Origin: Rhizobiales bacterium 2SD
GTDB lineage: Bacteria > Pseudomonadota > Alphaproteobacteria > Rhizobiales > Beijerinckiaceae
Length of the DNA: 64,000 nucleotides
Assembly (NCBI GenBank): GCA_005502805.1
Contig: SCMY01000005.1
Span: 62,001-126,000 of the forward strand
Reading direction: 5' to 3'
Below the pieces are notes generated by a model. It searched no databases, was not told the origin of the DNA, and saw nothing but the letters and a program-made list of their open reading frames with translations. The position numbers and the translations under genes are program-made. This document shows positions 18,650 to 27,096 of this stretch, piece after piece. Position 1 is the first letter of the stretch, and each line of letters begins with the position of its first letter.

Positions 18650-19612
18650 TTATGCGGCGCCGGCGCGGGCGTAGGTCACTTCGCTGTCGCGCTGATACAC
18701 GCGCGACAGCATGCGGTCCTGGGTCTGGGCGATGCGCTGCAGCTTGGAGATCGCGCTCGGATGCAAGCGCAGCATGCAGTCGGTCCAGAGCTGGCCGAGA
18801 TATTCGAGCTCCTCGCGCAAATTGCCGGCCCGGCGATTGAAAGCCGAGAACAGCGCTGTCCTGGCGGCGTGGATCGGCAGTGAGTCGGCGGCGTATTTGC
18901 GAAGCCAGTCCTCGCCCGTGCCGGCCGGCACCACCGCTTCCAGCCCGCCGGCCGCCAGGAATTCGGTGGCGCTCATCTCTTCGCCCGACTGGAGCATGTA
19001 CTCGGCCGCGCGCTGGCCCATCCGGCGTGACAGCAGCCCGACGGCGGTGATCGGGAAGTGGTTGAACTTGATTTCCGGGTAGACGAACGAAGCCTGCTCC
19101 TCGGCGATCATGACGTTGCATGAGCGGGGCGCATCGATACCGCCACCGATCGCCTTGGCATGGATGGTCGACAGAGTGACGACCATGCCGTTGAGGCCGC
19201 TGGCGTTGCGCAGTGCGTCCTCGACCGAGAGTCGGGCGTATTCCGCCAGCGCCGGGCGGTCATTCTTGGCGAGGCAGTCGAGGTAGAAATCGAGGTCGCC
19301 GCCGAGGGTGAAGAATGGCCCGGTGCCGCGGAAGGCGAGGAAGCGGACGGGCGCCGAATGATATTGTTCGGGCGCGCCCCAGAGATCCATGATCGCCTGC
19401 TGCACCTTGCCGAGGCTGTCGAGCAACTGCAGCGTGAAGACCGGCTTGAGCTCCGGCTTGATGGTGACCCAGAGCAGGCGCAACTGCGGCTCATAGGCGA
19501 GCTGGACCTCGGGCAGGAAGCCGGCCCGGTGGCGAATCGCCTCGATGACGTCCCCGTCGACGAGCTCGGCAACGGTCTGGCCGTCCGCCGTCGGTGCATA
19601 GCTCTGAAACAT
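18650..19612 (-). CDS. RpfF-like crotonase-fold protein (putative DSF-family fatty acid signal synthase)
   Basis: 320 residues. The crotonase core shows the oxyanion-hole segments FFTLGGDLDFY and AIGGGIDAPRSCNVMIAEE and then FVYPEIKFNHFPITAVGLLSRR. This is the RpfF arrangement and differs from generic enoyl-CoA hydratases, as does the ~60-residue N-terminal extension with LAYEPQLRLLWVTIKPE. RpfF enzymes make cis-2-unsaturated fatty acid signals (DSF) from acyl-ACP. By remembered alignment, of the two catalytic glutamates (Glu141 and Glu161 in Xanthomonas RpfF) the second is kept (YPEI) and the first is Asp here (GGGID). It heads an apparent unit with the GGDEF-EAL gene. Confidence 0.75.
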   Translation of the reverse strand: MFQSYAPTADGQTVAELVDGDVIEAIRHRAGFLPEVQLAYEPQLRLLWVTIKPELKPVFTLQLLDSLGKVQQAIMDLWGAPEQYHSAPVRFLAFRGTGPFFTLGGDLDFYLDCLAKNDRPALAEYARLSVEDALRNASGLNGMVVTLSTIHAKAIGGGIDAPRSCNVMIAEEQASFVYPEIKFNHFPITAVGLLSRRMGQRAAEYMLQSGEEMSATEFLAAGGLEAVVPAGTGEDWLRKYAADSLPIHAARTALFSAFNRRAGNLREELEYLGQLWTDCMLRLHPSAISKLQRIAQTQDRMLSRVYQRDSEVTYARAGAA

Positions 19613-20118
19613 TTCGTCGCCTCCGTCTCGTACGCACCCCTCGACGCCGCCGAGGGTAGAGAAAGTTAATAATCTGTAAACGCAAACTGCCGGAAATGGT
19701 TAATTTCGTTAAACTTTGTCCGTTAATACCAAAGTTGGCTCACAGCCTGAGAGCGCATCCATCGGTTGTCCTGCTGTTGCCGCTATCGTTGTCGTCGATG
19801 CACGCAATGGGCGTGCCAGCATACCACTCGTCGGTCAGGGTTGCCGAGATAATAAAAATTTTACCAATCGCAGCAGGGTCTTGCGGCCTGTCGGCAGCGA
19901 CCGGCGGTGATGTGCCGTTCAGGCGGGCGGCGGGGAGCGCCGGCCGCCTTGGGGCAGGGCTGTCCCATCCGGAGACCAAGGACGCCGCAGTTGTGCCGCA
20001 ATCGACCGTGCAAGGAATGTTGTGCCGCCACCCGGTCTTGTCCGGGCGGGGTTGAGCGGCTAACCATGAACCGACGCCTGCCGCCTCAGGGTTGCGGGCA
20101 TTTCCACGAGCTGACGCC
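19613..20118. other. Long divergent intergenic region between rpfF-like gene and murA operon
   Basis: About 500 bases without a convincing gene; short frames here lack ribosome sites or family-like sequence. The left part (19660-19730) is A/T-rich and holds four TTAA motifs, described separately. A second A/T-rich patch at 19845-19865 (gataataaaaattttacc) may contain the promoter for the murA-side operon. I see nothing further to support. Confidence 0.5.
19666..19703 (-). promoter_or_regulatory. CtrA-like boxes upstream of the RpfF-like gene
   Basis: ATGGTTAA at 19696-19703 is TTAACCAT on the minus strand, the CtrA half-site form known from Caulobacter. At 19666-19680 there is TTAA-N7-TAAA, one base from the bipartite TTAA-N7-TTAA consensus. 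They lie 54-91 bases upstream of the start codon at 19612. Binding is inferred from motif match only. Confidence 0.45.
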
Positions 20119-20283
20119 TTGAGCCGCCAGACCGAAGCCGAGGATGAGAGAAGGGCGCGCCTCGCTGCCGCCCTCCGCGAGAATCTCAAGCGCCGTAAGG
20201 CGCAGGCAAGGGCTAGGCGCGCCTCGGACACGGCGGCCGAGGACCCGCTACCGCCCGCCCAGGCCGAACCTCCCCGGTCCTGA
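20119..20283 (+). CDS. Small basic hypothetical protein upstream of murA
   Basis: 54 residues from TTG 20119 (an in-frame TTG at 20092 would add nine). It is highly charged: DERRARLAAALRENLKRRKAQARARR. I recall short Arg/Lys-rich proteins of this LAAALRxNLxRRKAQAR type in front of murA in other Rhizobiales, which is the main reason to accept it. There is no domain I can name. It ends 51 bases before murA. Confidence 0.5.
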   Translation: MSRQTEAEDERRARLAAALRENLKRRKAQARARRASDTAAEDPLPPAQAEPPRS

Positions 20284-20334
20284 TCCCCACCTTTCCGGCC
20301 GGCGTTTCCTGCCGGTCCCGCAGGACGAGCCCAG

Positions 20335-21624
20335 ATGGACCGTATCCGCATCACCGGCGGCCAGCGCCTCAATGGCGTGATCCCGATCTCCGGCGCCAAG
20401 AACGCGGCGCTGCCGCTGATGATTGCGAGCCTCCTGACCGACGAGACGCTGACGCTGACCAACGTCCCGCGGCTCTCCGACGTCAGTGCGCTCTCACGCA
20501 TCCTCTCCAATCACGGCGTCGACCGTTCGGTCGCCGGCAAACGCATCGGCCAGAGCGCCGAGACCGGCCAGACCGTGGCGCTGACCGCCCGCCAGATCGT
20601 CGATACCTGTGCCCCTTATGAGCTCGTTTCGACCATGCGGGCGAGTTTCTGGGTGATCGCGCCGATCCTGGCCCGTATGGGGGAGGCCAAGGTCTCGCTG
20701 CCAGGCGGCTGTGCCATCGGCACCCGCCCGGTCGACCTGCTGCTGATGGCGCTGGAGCGCCTCGGCGCCACCATCTCCATCGAGGGCGGCTACGCCTTGG
20801 CCCGGGCTCCGAAGGGGCTGAAGGGCGGCGAGATCGTTTTCCCGAAGGTCACGGTCGGCGGCACTCATACCGCGCTGATGGCGGCGGTCCTCGCCGACGG
20901 CACCACCGTGATCGAGAACGCGGCGCGCGAGCCCGAGGTGGTCGACCTTGCCGCCTGCCTGGAGAAGATGGGCGCCAAGATCGAGGGCGCCGGCACCTCC
21001 ACCATCACCATCCGCGGCGTCTCGCGCCTCGGCGGCGCCCATCATGCTGTCCTGCCGGACCGGATCGAGACCGGCACCTATGCCATGGCGGTGGCGATGA
21101 CCGGTGGCGATGTCCTGCTCGAAGGCGCCCGCGCCGACCTGCTGCAGGCCGCGCTGGACGTGATGAGCCAGGCCGGCGTCGACGTCTCCGAGACCAATGA
21201 GGGCATCCGCGTCCGCCGTAATGGCGCCGCGCTGGAGCCGGTCGACGTCACCACCGATCCGTTCCCGGGCTTCCCGACCGACCTCCAGGCCCAGCTCATG
21301 GCGCTGATGACCAGGGCCAAGGGCACCTCGCGCATCCGCGAGACGATCTTCGAGAACCGCTTCATGCACGTGCAGGAACTCGCCCGGCTCGGCGCGAAGA
21401 TCCGGCTCGATGGCGATGCCGCCTATGTCGATGGTGTCGAAAAGCTCACCGGTGCTCCGGTGATGGCGACCGATCTGCGCGCCTCGGTCTCACTTGTCAT
21501 CGGTGGCCTCGTCGCCGAAGGCGAGACGATGATCAATCGCGTCTATCATCTCGACCGCGGTTTCGAGGCGCTCGAGGCCAAGCTCGGCCGCTGCGGCGCC
21601 CAGGTCGAACGCATCAGCGGTTGA
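20335..21624 (+). CDS. murA: UDP-N-acetylglucosamine 1-carboxyvinyltransferase
   Basis: 429 residues, normal for MurA. It catalyses the first committed step of peptidoglycan synthesis, transfer of enolpyruvate from PEP to UDP-GlcNAc in the cytoplasm. Evidence: N-terminal [12 protein letters not shown] with the catalytic lysine, the active-site cysteine in [11 protein letters not shown] near residue 126 (the fosfomycin target in this family), and [13 protein letters not shown] in the second half. It heads a run of five plus-strand genes with short gaps. Confidence 0.97.
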   Translation: MDRIRITGGQRLNGVIPISGAKNAALPLMIASLLTDETLTLTNVPRLSDVSALSRILSNHGVDRSVAGKRIGQSAETGQTVALTARQIVDTCAPYELVSTMRASFWVIAPILARMGEAKVSLPGGCAIGTRPVDLLLMALERLGATISIEGGYALARAPKGLKGGEIVFPKVTVGGTHTALMAAVLADGTTVIENAAREPEVVDLAACLEKMGAKIEGAGTSTITIRGVSRLGGAHHAVLPDRIETGTYAMAVAMTGGDVLLEGARADLLQAALDVMSQAGVDVSETNEGIRVRRNGAALEPVDVTTDPFPGFPTDLQAQLMALMTRAKGTSRIRETIFENRFMHVQELARLGAKIRLDGDAAYVDGVEKLTGAPVMATDLRASVSLVIGGLVAEGETMINRVYHLDRGFEALEAKLGRCGAQVERISG

Positions 21625-21655
21625 CGATAAGCGCGGCCCCCGCCAGATAAGGCGC

Positions 21656-22096
21656 ATGTCCGACCCCGCCGCCGAGCCGCTGAAACTGATTGCTCTCGAT
21701 GCCGACGATCTGTCGGTGATCTCGGCGCATTTGCAGGATGCGGTGCTGAAGCGCGGCGACATCGTCTGGCTGCCGGGTGAAAAGCGCTTCGCCCTGGCGC
21801 TGCGTCGCTTCGACTGGGAAGGCGCAGCGCAAGGCCAGAAGCGTCGCCGGCTCTCCGCCTTGCATTTCGAGCGGGTGACGGCAGCGCGCAGCACGAAGGT
21901 TGCAGCGGGCGACGCCGTGCTCAGCCTGCTCGCGGTTACCTTCACGCAGAGCGACGACCCGGCCGGGCAGGTGACCTTGCATTTCTCCGACGGCGCCGCC
22001 ATCCGCCTCGATGTCGAATGCATCGAGGCTCAGATGAAGGACCTCGGCCCGATGTGGGAAGCCGTCGCGACGCCTGCCCACCCCGACGCCGGCTGA
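21656..22096 (+). CDS. DUF2948 family protein
   Basis: 146 residues matching DUF2948: LKLIALDADDLSVISAHLQDA at the start, GDIVWLPGEKRFALALRRFDWE in the middle, and a C-terminal LDVECIEAQMKDLG. It is conserved between murA and hisD in Rhizobiales; function unknown. Confidence 0.88.
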   Translation: MSDPAAEPLKLIALDADDLSVISAHLQDAVLKRGDIVWLPGEKRFALALRRFDWEGAAQGQKRRRLSALHFERVTAARSTKVAAGDAVLSLLAVTFTQSDDPAGQVTLHFSDGAAIRLDVECIEAQMKDLGPMWEAVATPAHPDAG

Positions 22097-22120
22097 ACAA
22101 TACTCCGGTCAGGATACCCG

Positions 22121-23413
22121 ATGCCGATCAGGCTTGACGCACGCGATGCCGGTTTCGAGCGGGAGTTCACAGCCCTCCTCGCAATGAAGCGCGAGGTCTC
22201 GGAGGACGTCGACCAGGTCGCGGCTGCGATCATCGCCGATGTCCGCGTCCGCGGTGACGCGGCCCTGATCGACTACACGGAACGTTTCGACAAGCTTGCT
22301 CTGACGCCGCAGACCCTGCGTGTCACCGAGAGCGAGATCGAGGCCGCGCTCGCTGCCTGTACTCGCGAGCAGCTCGCTGCGCTCGAGACAGCGCGTGCCC
22401 GGATCGAGGCCTATCACTTGCGCCAGAAGCCGACCGATTCCTGGTCGCGCGACGACCTTGGCGTCGAGAGCGGTTGGCGCTGGAGCGCAGTCGAGGCCGT
22501 CGGGCTCTATGTTCCCGGCGGCACGGCGAGCTATCCGTCCTCGGTGCTGATGAACGCGGTGCCGGCCAAGGTGGCTGGCGTAGATCGGCTCGTCATGGTC
22601 GCGCCGACCCCGCGTGGCGAAGGCAATCCGCTGGTGCTCGCCGCGGCGAAGCTCGCCGGCATCGACGAAATCTACAAGATCGGCGGCGCGCAGGCTGTCG
22701 CAGCGCTCGCCTATGGCACGGCTACGATCGCGCCGGTCGCCAAGATCGTCGGTCCCGGCAATGCTTATGTCGCCGCCGCCAAGCGTCGCGTCTTCGGCAC
22801 GGTCGGCATCGACATGATCGCTGGCCCGTCTGAGGTGCTGGTCCTAGCCGATGCCGGCGCCAATCCGGACTGGATCGCCGCCGATTTGCTCGCACAGGCC
22901 GAGCACGACACTGCCGCCCAGTCGATCCTGATCACCGACGATGCCGCGCTCGCCGGCGCGGTCGAGCGTGCGGTCGAAGGCCAGCTCCGTACCCTGCCGC
23001 GTGCCGAGATCGCAGGGGCGAGCTGGCGAGAATTCGGCGCGGTCATCCTGGTCGACACGCTTGCCGAGGCAATTCCGCTGGTCGATCGGCTCGCGCCGGA
23101 GCATCTCGAAATCATCGCCGCCGATGCCGAGGGATTGGCCATGCGCATCCGCAATGCCGGCGCGATATTCCTCGGCGGGCATACGCCGGAGGCGATCGGC
23201 GACTATGTCGGCGGCTCGAACCATGTCCTGCCGACGGCGCGTTCAGCCCGCTTTTCTTCGGGGCTCGGCGTGCCTGACTTCATGAAGCGCACCTCCCTGC
23301 TTAAATGCGATCCCGAGGCGCTGCGGGCGCTTGCCGGCGCGGCGACCGAGCTCGCAGAAGCCGAGGGCTTGCAGGCCCACGCGCGTTCCGTGACGATCCG
23401 GCTCAACGGCTGA
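22121..23413 (+). CDS. hisD: Histidinol dehydrogenase
   Basis: 430 residues. It performs the last two steps of histidine synthesis, the NAD- and zinc-dependent four-electron oxidation of histidinol to histidine. Signature segments: GLYVPGGTASYPSSVLM, IGGAQAVAALAYGT, GPGNAYVAAAKRRVFG, GPSEVLVLAD, AEHDTAAQSILIT, the catalytic pair in APEHLEI, and GGSNHVLPT. It is in an operon with murA and DUF2948 (24-base gap). Confidence 0.97.
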   Translation: MPIRLDARDAGFEREFTALLAMKREVSEDVDQVAAAIIADVRVRGDAALIDYTERFDKLALTPQTLRVTESEIEAALAACTREQLAALETARARIEAYHLRQKPTDSWSRDDLGVESGWRWSAVEAVGLYVPGGTASYPSSVLMNAVPAKVAGVDRLVMVAPTPRGEGNPLVLAAAKLAGIDEIYKIGGAQAVAALAYGTATIAPVAKIVGPGNAYVAAAKRRVFGTVGIDMIAGPSEVLVLADAGANPDWIAADLLAQAEHDTAAQSILITDDAALAGAVERAVEGQLRTLPRAEIAGASWREFGAVILVDTLAEAIPLVDRLAPEHLEIIAADAEGLAMRIRNAGAIFLGGHTPEAIGDYVGGSNHVLPTARSARFSSGLGVPDFMKRTSLLKCDPEALRALAGAATELAEAEGLQAHARSVTIRLNG

Positions 23414-23459
23414 CGGCAGGCTGGCGATTCTGCGCCTGACGGAGCCGGGCGGAGGTGAC

Positions 23460-23933
23460 ATGTCGGAACGCAACCATCTGGTCGCCGTCACGCTCGACGA
23501 AGCCTCGCTCGGGCGCGGCAGCGCCGACCAGGAGCATGAGCGCGCCGTCGCGATCTACGATCTGATCGAGCGTAACCATTTCGCCCTGCCGGATTTCGAC
23601 GGCGGGCCCTATGCCGTCCATCTTGCTCTGGTCGAACGGCGGCTTGCCTTCGAAGTGAAGAGTGCGGATGGCGCGCCGGTCGTCACCCACCATCTCTCGC
23701 TGACCCCGCTCAAACGCATCATCAAGGATTACGAGCTGGTCTGCGACAGCTACTATGCCGCCATCCGCACGGCGACGCCTGCCCAGATCGAAGCGATCGA
23801 CATGGGGCGTCGCGGATTGCACGACGAGGCGGCGGTTCTCCTGGTCGAGCGGTTGTCGAACAAGGTCGAGATCGACAACGAGACGGCCCGCCGCCTGTTC
23901 ACTCTGATCTACGCGCTGCACTGGAAGGGCTGA
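23460..23933 (+). CDS. UPF0262 family protein
   Basis: 157 residues; the UPF0262 pattern is evident in RAVAIYDLIERNHFALP, YAVHLALVERRLAFEV, LSLTPLKRIIKDYELVCDSYY and the C-terminal IDNETARRLFTLIYALHWKG. It is found after hisD in Rhizobiales; function unknown. The next gene starts four bases after its stop. Confidence 0.92.
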   Translation: MSERNHLVAVTLDEASLGRGSADQEHERAVAIYDLIERNHFALPDFDGGPYAVHLALVERRLAFEVKSADGAPVVTHHLSLTPLKRIIKDYELVCDSYYAAIRTATPAQIEAIDMGRRGLHDEAAVLLVERLSNKVEIDNETARRLFTLIYALHWKG

Positions 23934-23937
23934 GCGC

Positions 23938-24387
23938 TTGGAGCCGCCCGTACCGCGCAAGCTCCAGAGCGTGCTGTTCATGTGCGCCTACAACGCGGTG
24001 CGCTCGCCCATGGCGGAGGCGCTGGCCAAGCACTTCTTCGGCAAGTCGATCTATGTCCAGTCCGCAGCCGGCAAGCGCAAGGGTGAGCTCGACCCTTTTG
24101 CATTGTCGGTCCTCGATGAGATCGGCATCGACGCGCACAAGCACAAGCCGAAGACGGTCGAGGAGCTGGAGGAATGGGAAGGGCTCAATTTCGACCTGAT
24201 CGTCTCGCTTTCGCCGGAGGCGCATCACAAGGCGCTGGAGCTGACCCGCACTGTCGCCGCCGAGGTCGAGTACTGGCCAACCCCTGACCCGACCATCATC
24301 CAGGGCTCGCGCGAGCAGGTGCTCGACGCCTACCGTGCCGTTCGCGACGGTTTGATGCAGCGGATCAAGACGCGGCTGCGCTCCTGA
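23938..24387 (+). CDS. Low-molecular-weight protein tyrosine phosphatase family protein
   Basis: 149 residues from a TTG start four bases after UPF0262. The P-loop is MCAYNAVRSPMAEALA: C, then N, then R-S, as in the Cys-X5-Arg-Ser loop of this family. A PTPDP segment near residue 119 supplies the general-acid aspartate. In the operons I remember infA, maf and yacG follow; here the next gene is on the opposite strand. Confidence 0.85.
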   Translation: MEPPVPRKLQSVLFMCAYNAVRSPMAEALAKHFFGKSIYVQSAAGKRKGELDPFALSVLDEIGIDAHKHKPKTVEELEEWEGLNFDLIVSLSPEAHHKALELTRTVAAEVEYWPTPDPTIIQGSREQVLDAYRAVRDGLMQRIKTRLRS

Positions 24388-24391
24388 CGTC

Positions 24392-26083
24392 TTACTGAAT
24401 CAGCACCGCCCCGCCGCAGCGCACTCCGCTGACCCAGCTGTCCGCCTGTCCCAGCCCGATGCCAAGGGTATTGAGCAGACTCGTCAGCACCTGGTCGAGC
24501 GGCGTCGCTGCCCCGGCAATGACGCCCGAGACGGCGCCATCGAGCCCGGGTATGGGAAGCCCGAGCCCCAGCAGCTCGACGCGCAGATCGAGATCGCCGA
24601 CCAGCCGCGACAGCAGGCTCGCGACGAAATTCTGCGTCGAGGTCGTCTTCTTGTCCGCCCGCTGGATCTCGGCGTAGCTGAAGCTGACCGAAGTCTCGCC
24701 GGTGTTGCCGATCGTGACGTGCGCCCGGCCGGTGACCTTGGCGAGGCCAGCGAGGTTGAGCAGCGTGGCGGCCGGCGGGTTCGGCCGGGTGCTGAAATTG
24801 CTGAACTCGGCATTCGAGACCTGCCCGATCCAAGCATCCGCCACAGCCGGAATGACGCCGAGCGTCACCCGCGAGCTGGCGACCTCGCCGGCGTCGCAGG
24901 TGATCGAGTTCAGGCGGGCGGTCGCCGAGGCGAGTTCCAGATAAAGCGGCAGCTTGACCAGCGAGGCCTGGCCGCTACCGACGAGGGTGAGCGTCAACAG
25001 CAGGCGCGTCTGCGCGGTGTGGACGCTCGCACCGGTGCGATCGACACGCACGAGGCTGGTGCCGATCGGCCGCTCGCCGATGCCGAGCTTGAGCGACACG
25101 CCGGCGAGGCCGGGCACGTTGACCGCAAGGCCGAGATCGAGCTGGCGTGATCCGTTGGCGATCTGGGCCGCAGCCGACACGAGATCGAGTGCCGACAGCG
25201 ATGCCTTGAGCGGCACCTCCTCGCTCAGCTGACGGCTGCCATAGGTTCCGAATGAGACGAGGCTCTGTAGGTTCAGGCGCTGGCTCGAGCCGGCGGCCGA
25301 CGTCGCCAGACGTCCCAGTCCGGCGATTGCGTCGCTGTTCGCGCCCTGGTCGCGGGCTGCATCCTGGGCCGCCAGGATGACGTCCCCGATCCGGACCTGG
25401 GCGCGTATGACCTCGTCGAAGGTCAGTGCGGAGATCGCGGCGCGGGCGGCCAAGCGGCGCGCGAAGCCGAACAGGTCGATCCGCGCGCGCGCCAATCCTT
25501 CATAGTCCATCACCGATAGCGACAGGCTCGTGCCGAGGAGGCCGCCGAGCAGGCCATTGAGGGCGCCGCCCTCCACCCGTGCCAGCCGGGAGCCGATGGC
25601 AAAGGCGGCTTGCGCGTCCTGCGCTGCCGTCGCTCGGGTCAGGATCGTGACCTCGCCCGTCTCGCTTGCACTCGTCAGCATGGAGCCGGTGGTGAGTAGG
25701 CGGCCAAGGATCATGGGTGTGGTCGCGCGCATTTCGATTCGCGCGGCGTTGGCTCCCGCTCCAGTGCCCGGCCGGAAGCGCATCTCGGGCTCGAGCCTCG
25801 CATCCGGCGTGTAGATGCCCATCTGCACGCTTTCGACCGCGGTTGCGGAATACCCGTTACGTCCCGCACTCGACCGAGCGGCGGCTTCTGCGCGTCCGAG
25901 ATCGGTTGCGGCGGCGAGCGCGGCAAGGTCTGTCGCGGTTTGCTGCCGCCGCTTCTGGTAGAAGAAGCTGCCGACGTCCACCGCCATCGTGCCGAAACCG
26001 AAGAGAACCAGCGAACTGCCGGCGAAGACGATTGTGGAGATGCCGCGGCGGTCTGCAAGAAGCCTCAGGAATTGACGGATCAT
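24392..26083 (-). CDS. TadG-like pilus assembly protein
   Basis: 563 residues from ATG 26083 with AGGG upstream. The N-terminus has the TadE/TadG signature: RRGISTIVFAGSSLVLFGFGTMAVDVG (a short basic stretch then one membrane helix), then YQKRRQQTATDLAALAAATD. The rest is a low-complexity periplasmic region rich in Leu, Ala, Gly and Ser, ending WVSGVRCGGAVLIQ. I see no von Willebrand MIDAS motif. TadG proteins assist assembly of Flp-type adherence pili. It follows the TadE-like gene on the same strand (31 bases). Confidence 0.8.
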   Translation of the reverse strand: MIRQFLRLLADRRGISTIVFAGSSLVLFGFGTMAVDVGSFFYQKRRQQTATDLAALAAATDLGRAEAAARSSAGRNGYSATAVESVQMGIYTPDARLEPEMRFRPGTGAGANAARIEMRATTPMILGRLLTTGSMLTSASETGEVTILTRATAAQDAQAAFAIGSRLARVEGGALNGLLGGLLGTSLSLSVMDYEGLARARIDLFGFARRLAARAAISALTFDEVIRAQVRIGDVILAAQDAARDQGANSDAIAGLGRLATSAAGSSQRLNLQSLVSFGTYGSRQLSEEVPLKASLSALDLVSAAAQIANGSRQLDLGLAVNVPGLAGVSLKLGIGERPIGTSLVRVDRTGASVHTAQTRLLLTLTLVGSGQASLVKLPLYLELASATARLNSITCDAGEVASSRVTLGVIPAVADAWIGQVSNAEFSNFSTRPNPPAATLLNLAGLAKVTGRAHVTIGNTGETSVSFSYAEIQRADKKTTSTQNFVASLLSRLVGDLDLRVELLGLGLPIPGLDGAVSGVIAGAATPLDQVLTSLLNTLGIGLGQADSWVSGVRCGGAVLIQ

Positions 26084-26114
26084 GACAGCGCCCTTTGCTG
26101 ATCGCATGGAATTG

Positions 26115-26543
26115 TCAGTAGCCGCCGCGCTGGACGACGGCGCGGCGTTCGACGGTTGGCAGCGGCAGCGCGACGATTGAGCCGAGTCGGTTGAAGACGC
26201 TGTCCGAGTAGTCGTAGGCGATCGCCACCTCGAAGCTCGGTGCCGGGGCGCCTGTGGCGGTTGTCCGGACAGTCAGCTTGCTCGGATCGAGGAAGGCGTA
26301 GGAGCCGGCATGACGGGTGATGAACGTGCGCGCCAGTCGTTCCCGTTCGGCGTCGTCGAGGCCTGCCACGGAAGCGCGGGCTGCTTCAGCGGCGAGTTGC
26401 TGAACGCCGTGATACACGCCGAAGGCGTGACCATAACCGACGATCCCGAACAGAAGCACCAGCAGAAGCGGAGCGATGAAGGCGAATTCGACGGCCGTCG
26501 CAGCTCCTTGGTCGGCACGGAGATCGAGAACGAGCGAGCGCAT
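26115..26543 (-). CDS. TadE-like pseudopilin
   Basis: 142 residues from ATG 26543 with AAGGAAGG just upstream. It has the TadE motif GAATAVEFAFIAPLLLVLLFGIVGYGHAF, where the Glu-Phe pair and following hydrophobic helix match the prepilin-peptidase-processed pseudopilins. A short globular C-terminal region follows. It is upstream of the TadG-like gene; the main tad/cpa cluster (CpaF ATPase, secretin, Flp) is not in this window. Confidence 0.85.
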   Translation of the reverse strand: MRSLVLDLRADQGAATAVEFAFIAPLLLVLLFGIVGYGHAFGVYHGVQQLAAEAARASVAGLDDAERERLARTFITRHAGSYAFLDPSKLTVRTTATGAPAPSFEVAIAYDYSDSVFNRLGSIVALPLPTVERRAVVQRGGY

Positions 26544-26733
26544 GGCGCCTTCCTTTCTCAAATTTACAACGAAAAGGCGTACTACAGAGCAATTGAAGAA
26601 TCGTAAAAGTTGTATTCTTGCTTTACCGCTAGTTTTGCGATTGAGAAGGTGCTTAAGCGAAATTTAACAACCGCAGCTCAGGAAGATTGCCGAGGGCAAC
26701 GTTGCGTTAGCCAAGCCGAGAACCGAGCTGAGG

Positions 26734-27096
26734 ATGAGCCCCGTCGCGATATCGACCGCTTTCCGCTCCCGGCGGCCGCGACACTGGCGCGAGATCGGCA
26801 TGATCGTAGGGTTAGCGTTCAGCTCCGGCTTGATGGCGCTTGCCAGCCTTCCCGGTCCCGCCGCTGGATCAGCCGCACCGCTGGCGGCAATTTTCCCGCC
26901 GTGGATATCCAGCGAGGACGCGATGGCTCGCAGTCTTGCGACCGGCGCCAGAATTCTGCGGCAGGGCTCGGTTCCGTTCGTCATCGTGCTCGCACCGGAG
27001 ACTGCGGCCAGGCCGACCGGCGCCCTGTTGATGCTGCGCCTCGATGGGCTTGCCGGATGCACCATCTCTTCAGAGGTCGAAGCGAGCCGTTCATGA
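26734..27096 (+). CDS. Small secreted or membrane-anchored hypothetical protein
   Basis: 120 residues from ATG 26734; ATG 26800 is an alternative that would start directly at the hydrophobic segment [23 protein letters not shown], which looks like a signal anchor. The body reads [16 protein letters not shown] and then a hydrophobic PFVIVLA stretch, ending LDGLAGC. I cannot name a family. The stop overlaps the chemoreceptor start by four bases (ATGA), which argues that it is a real translated gene and may be functionally tied to the receptor. Confidence 0.6.
   Translation: MSPVAISTAFRSRRPRHWREIGMIVGLAFSSGLMALASLPGPAAGSAAPLAAIFPPWISSEDAMARSLATGARILRQGSVPFVIVLAPETAARPTGALLMLRLDGLAGCTISSEVEASRS

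Noticed and set aside
19716..19910. Short plus-strand frame in the rpfF-murA gap
   Set aside because: No ribosome-binding site and no protein-like pattern; better explained as a regulatory region.
19740..20510. 256-codon minus-strand frame spanning the murA leader
   Set aside because: Overlaps the start of murA antisense, low-complexity composition, no ribosome site and no family-like sequence.
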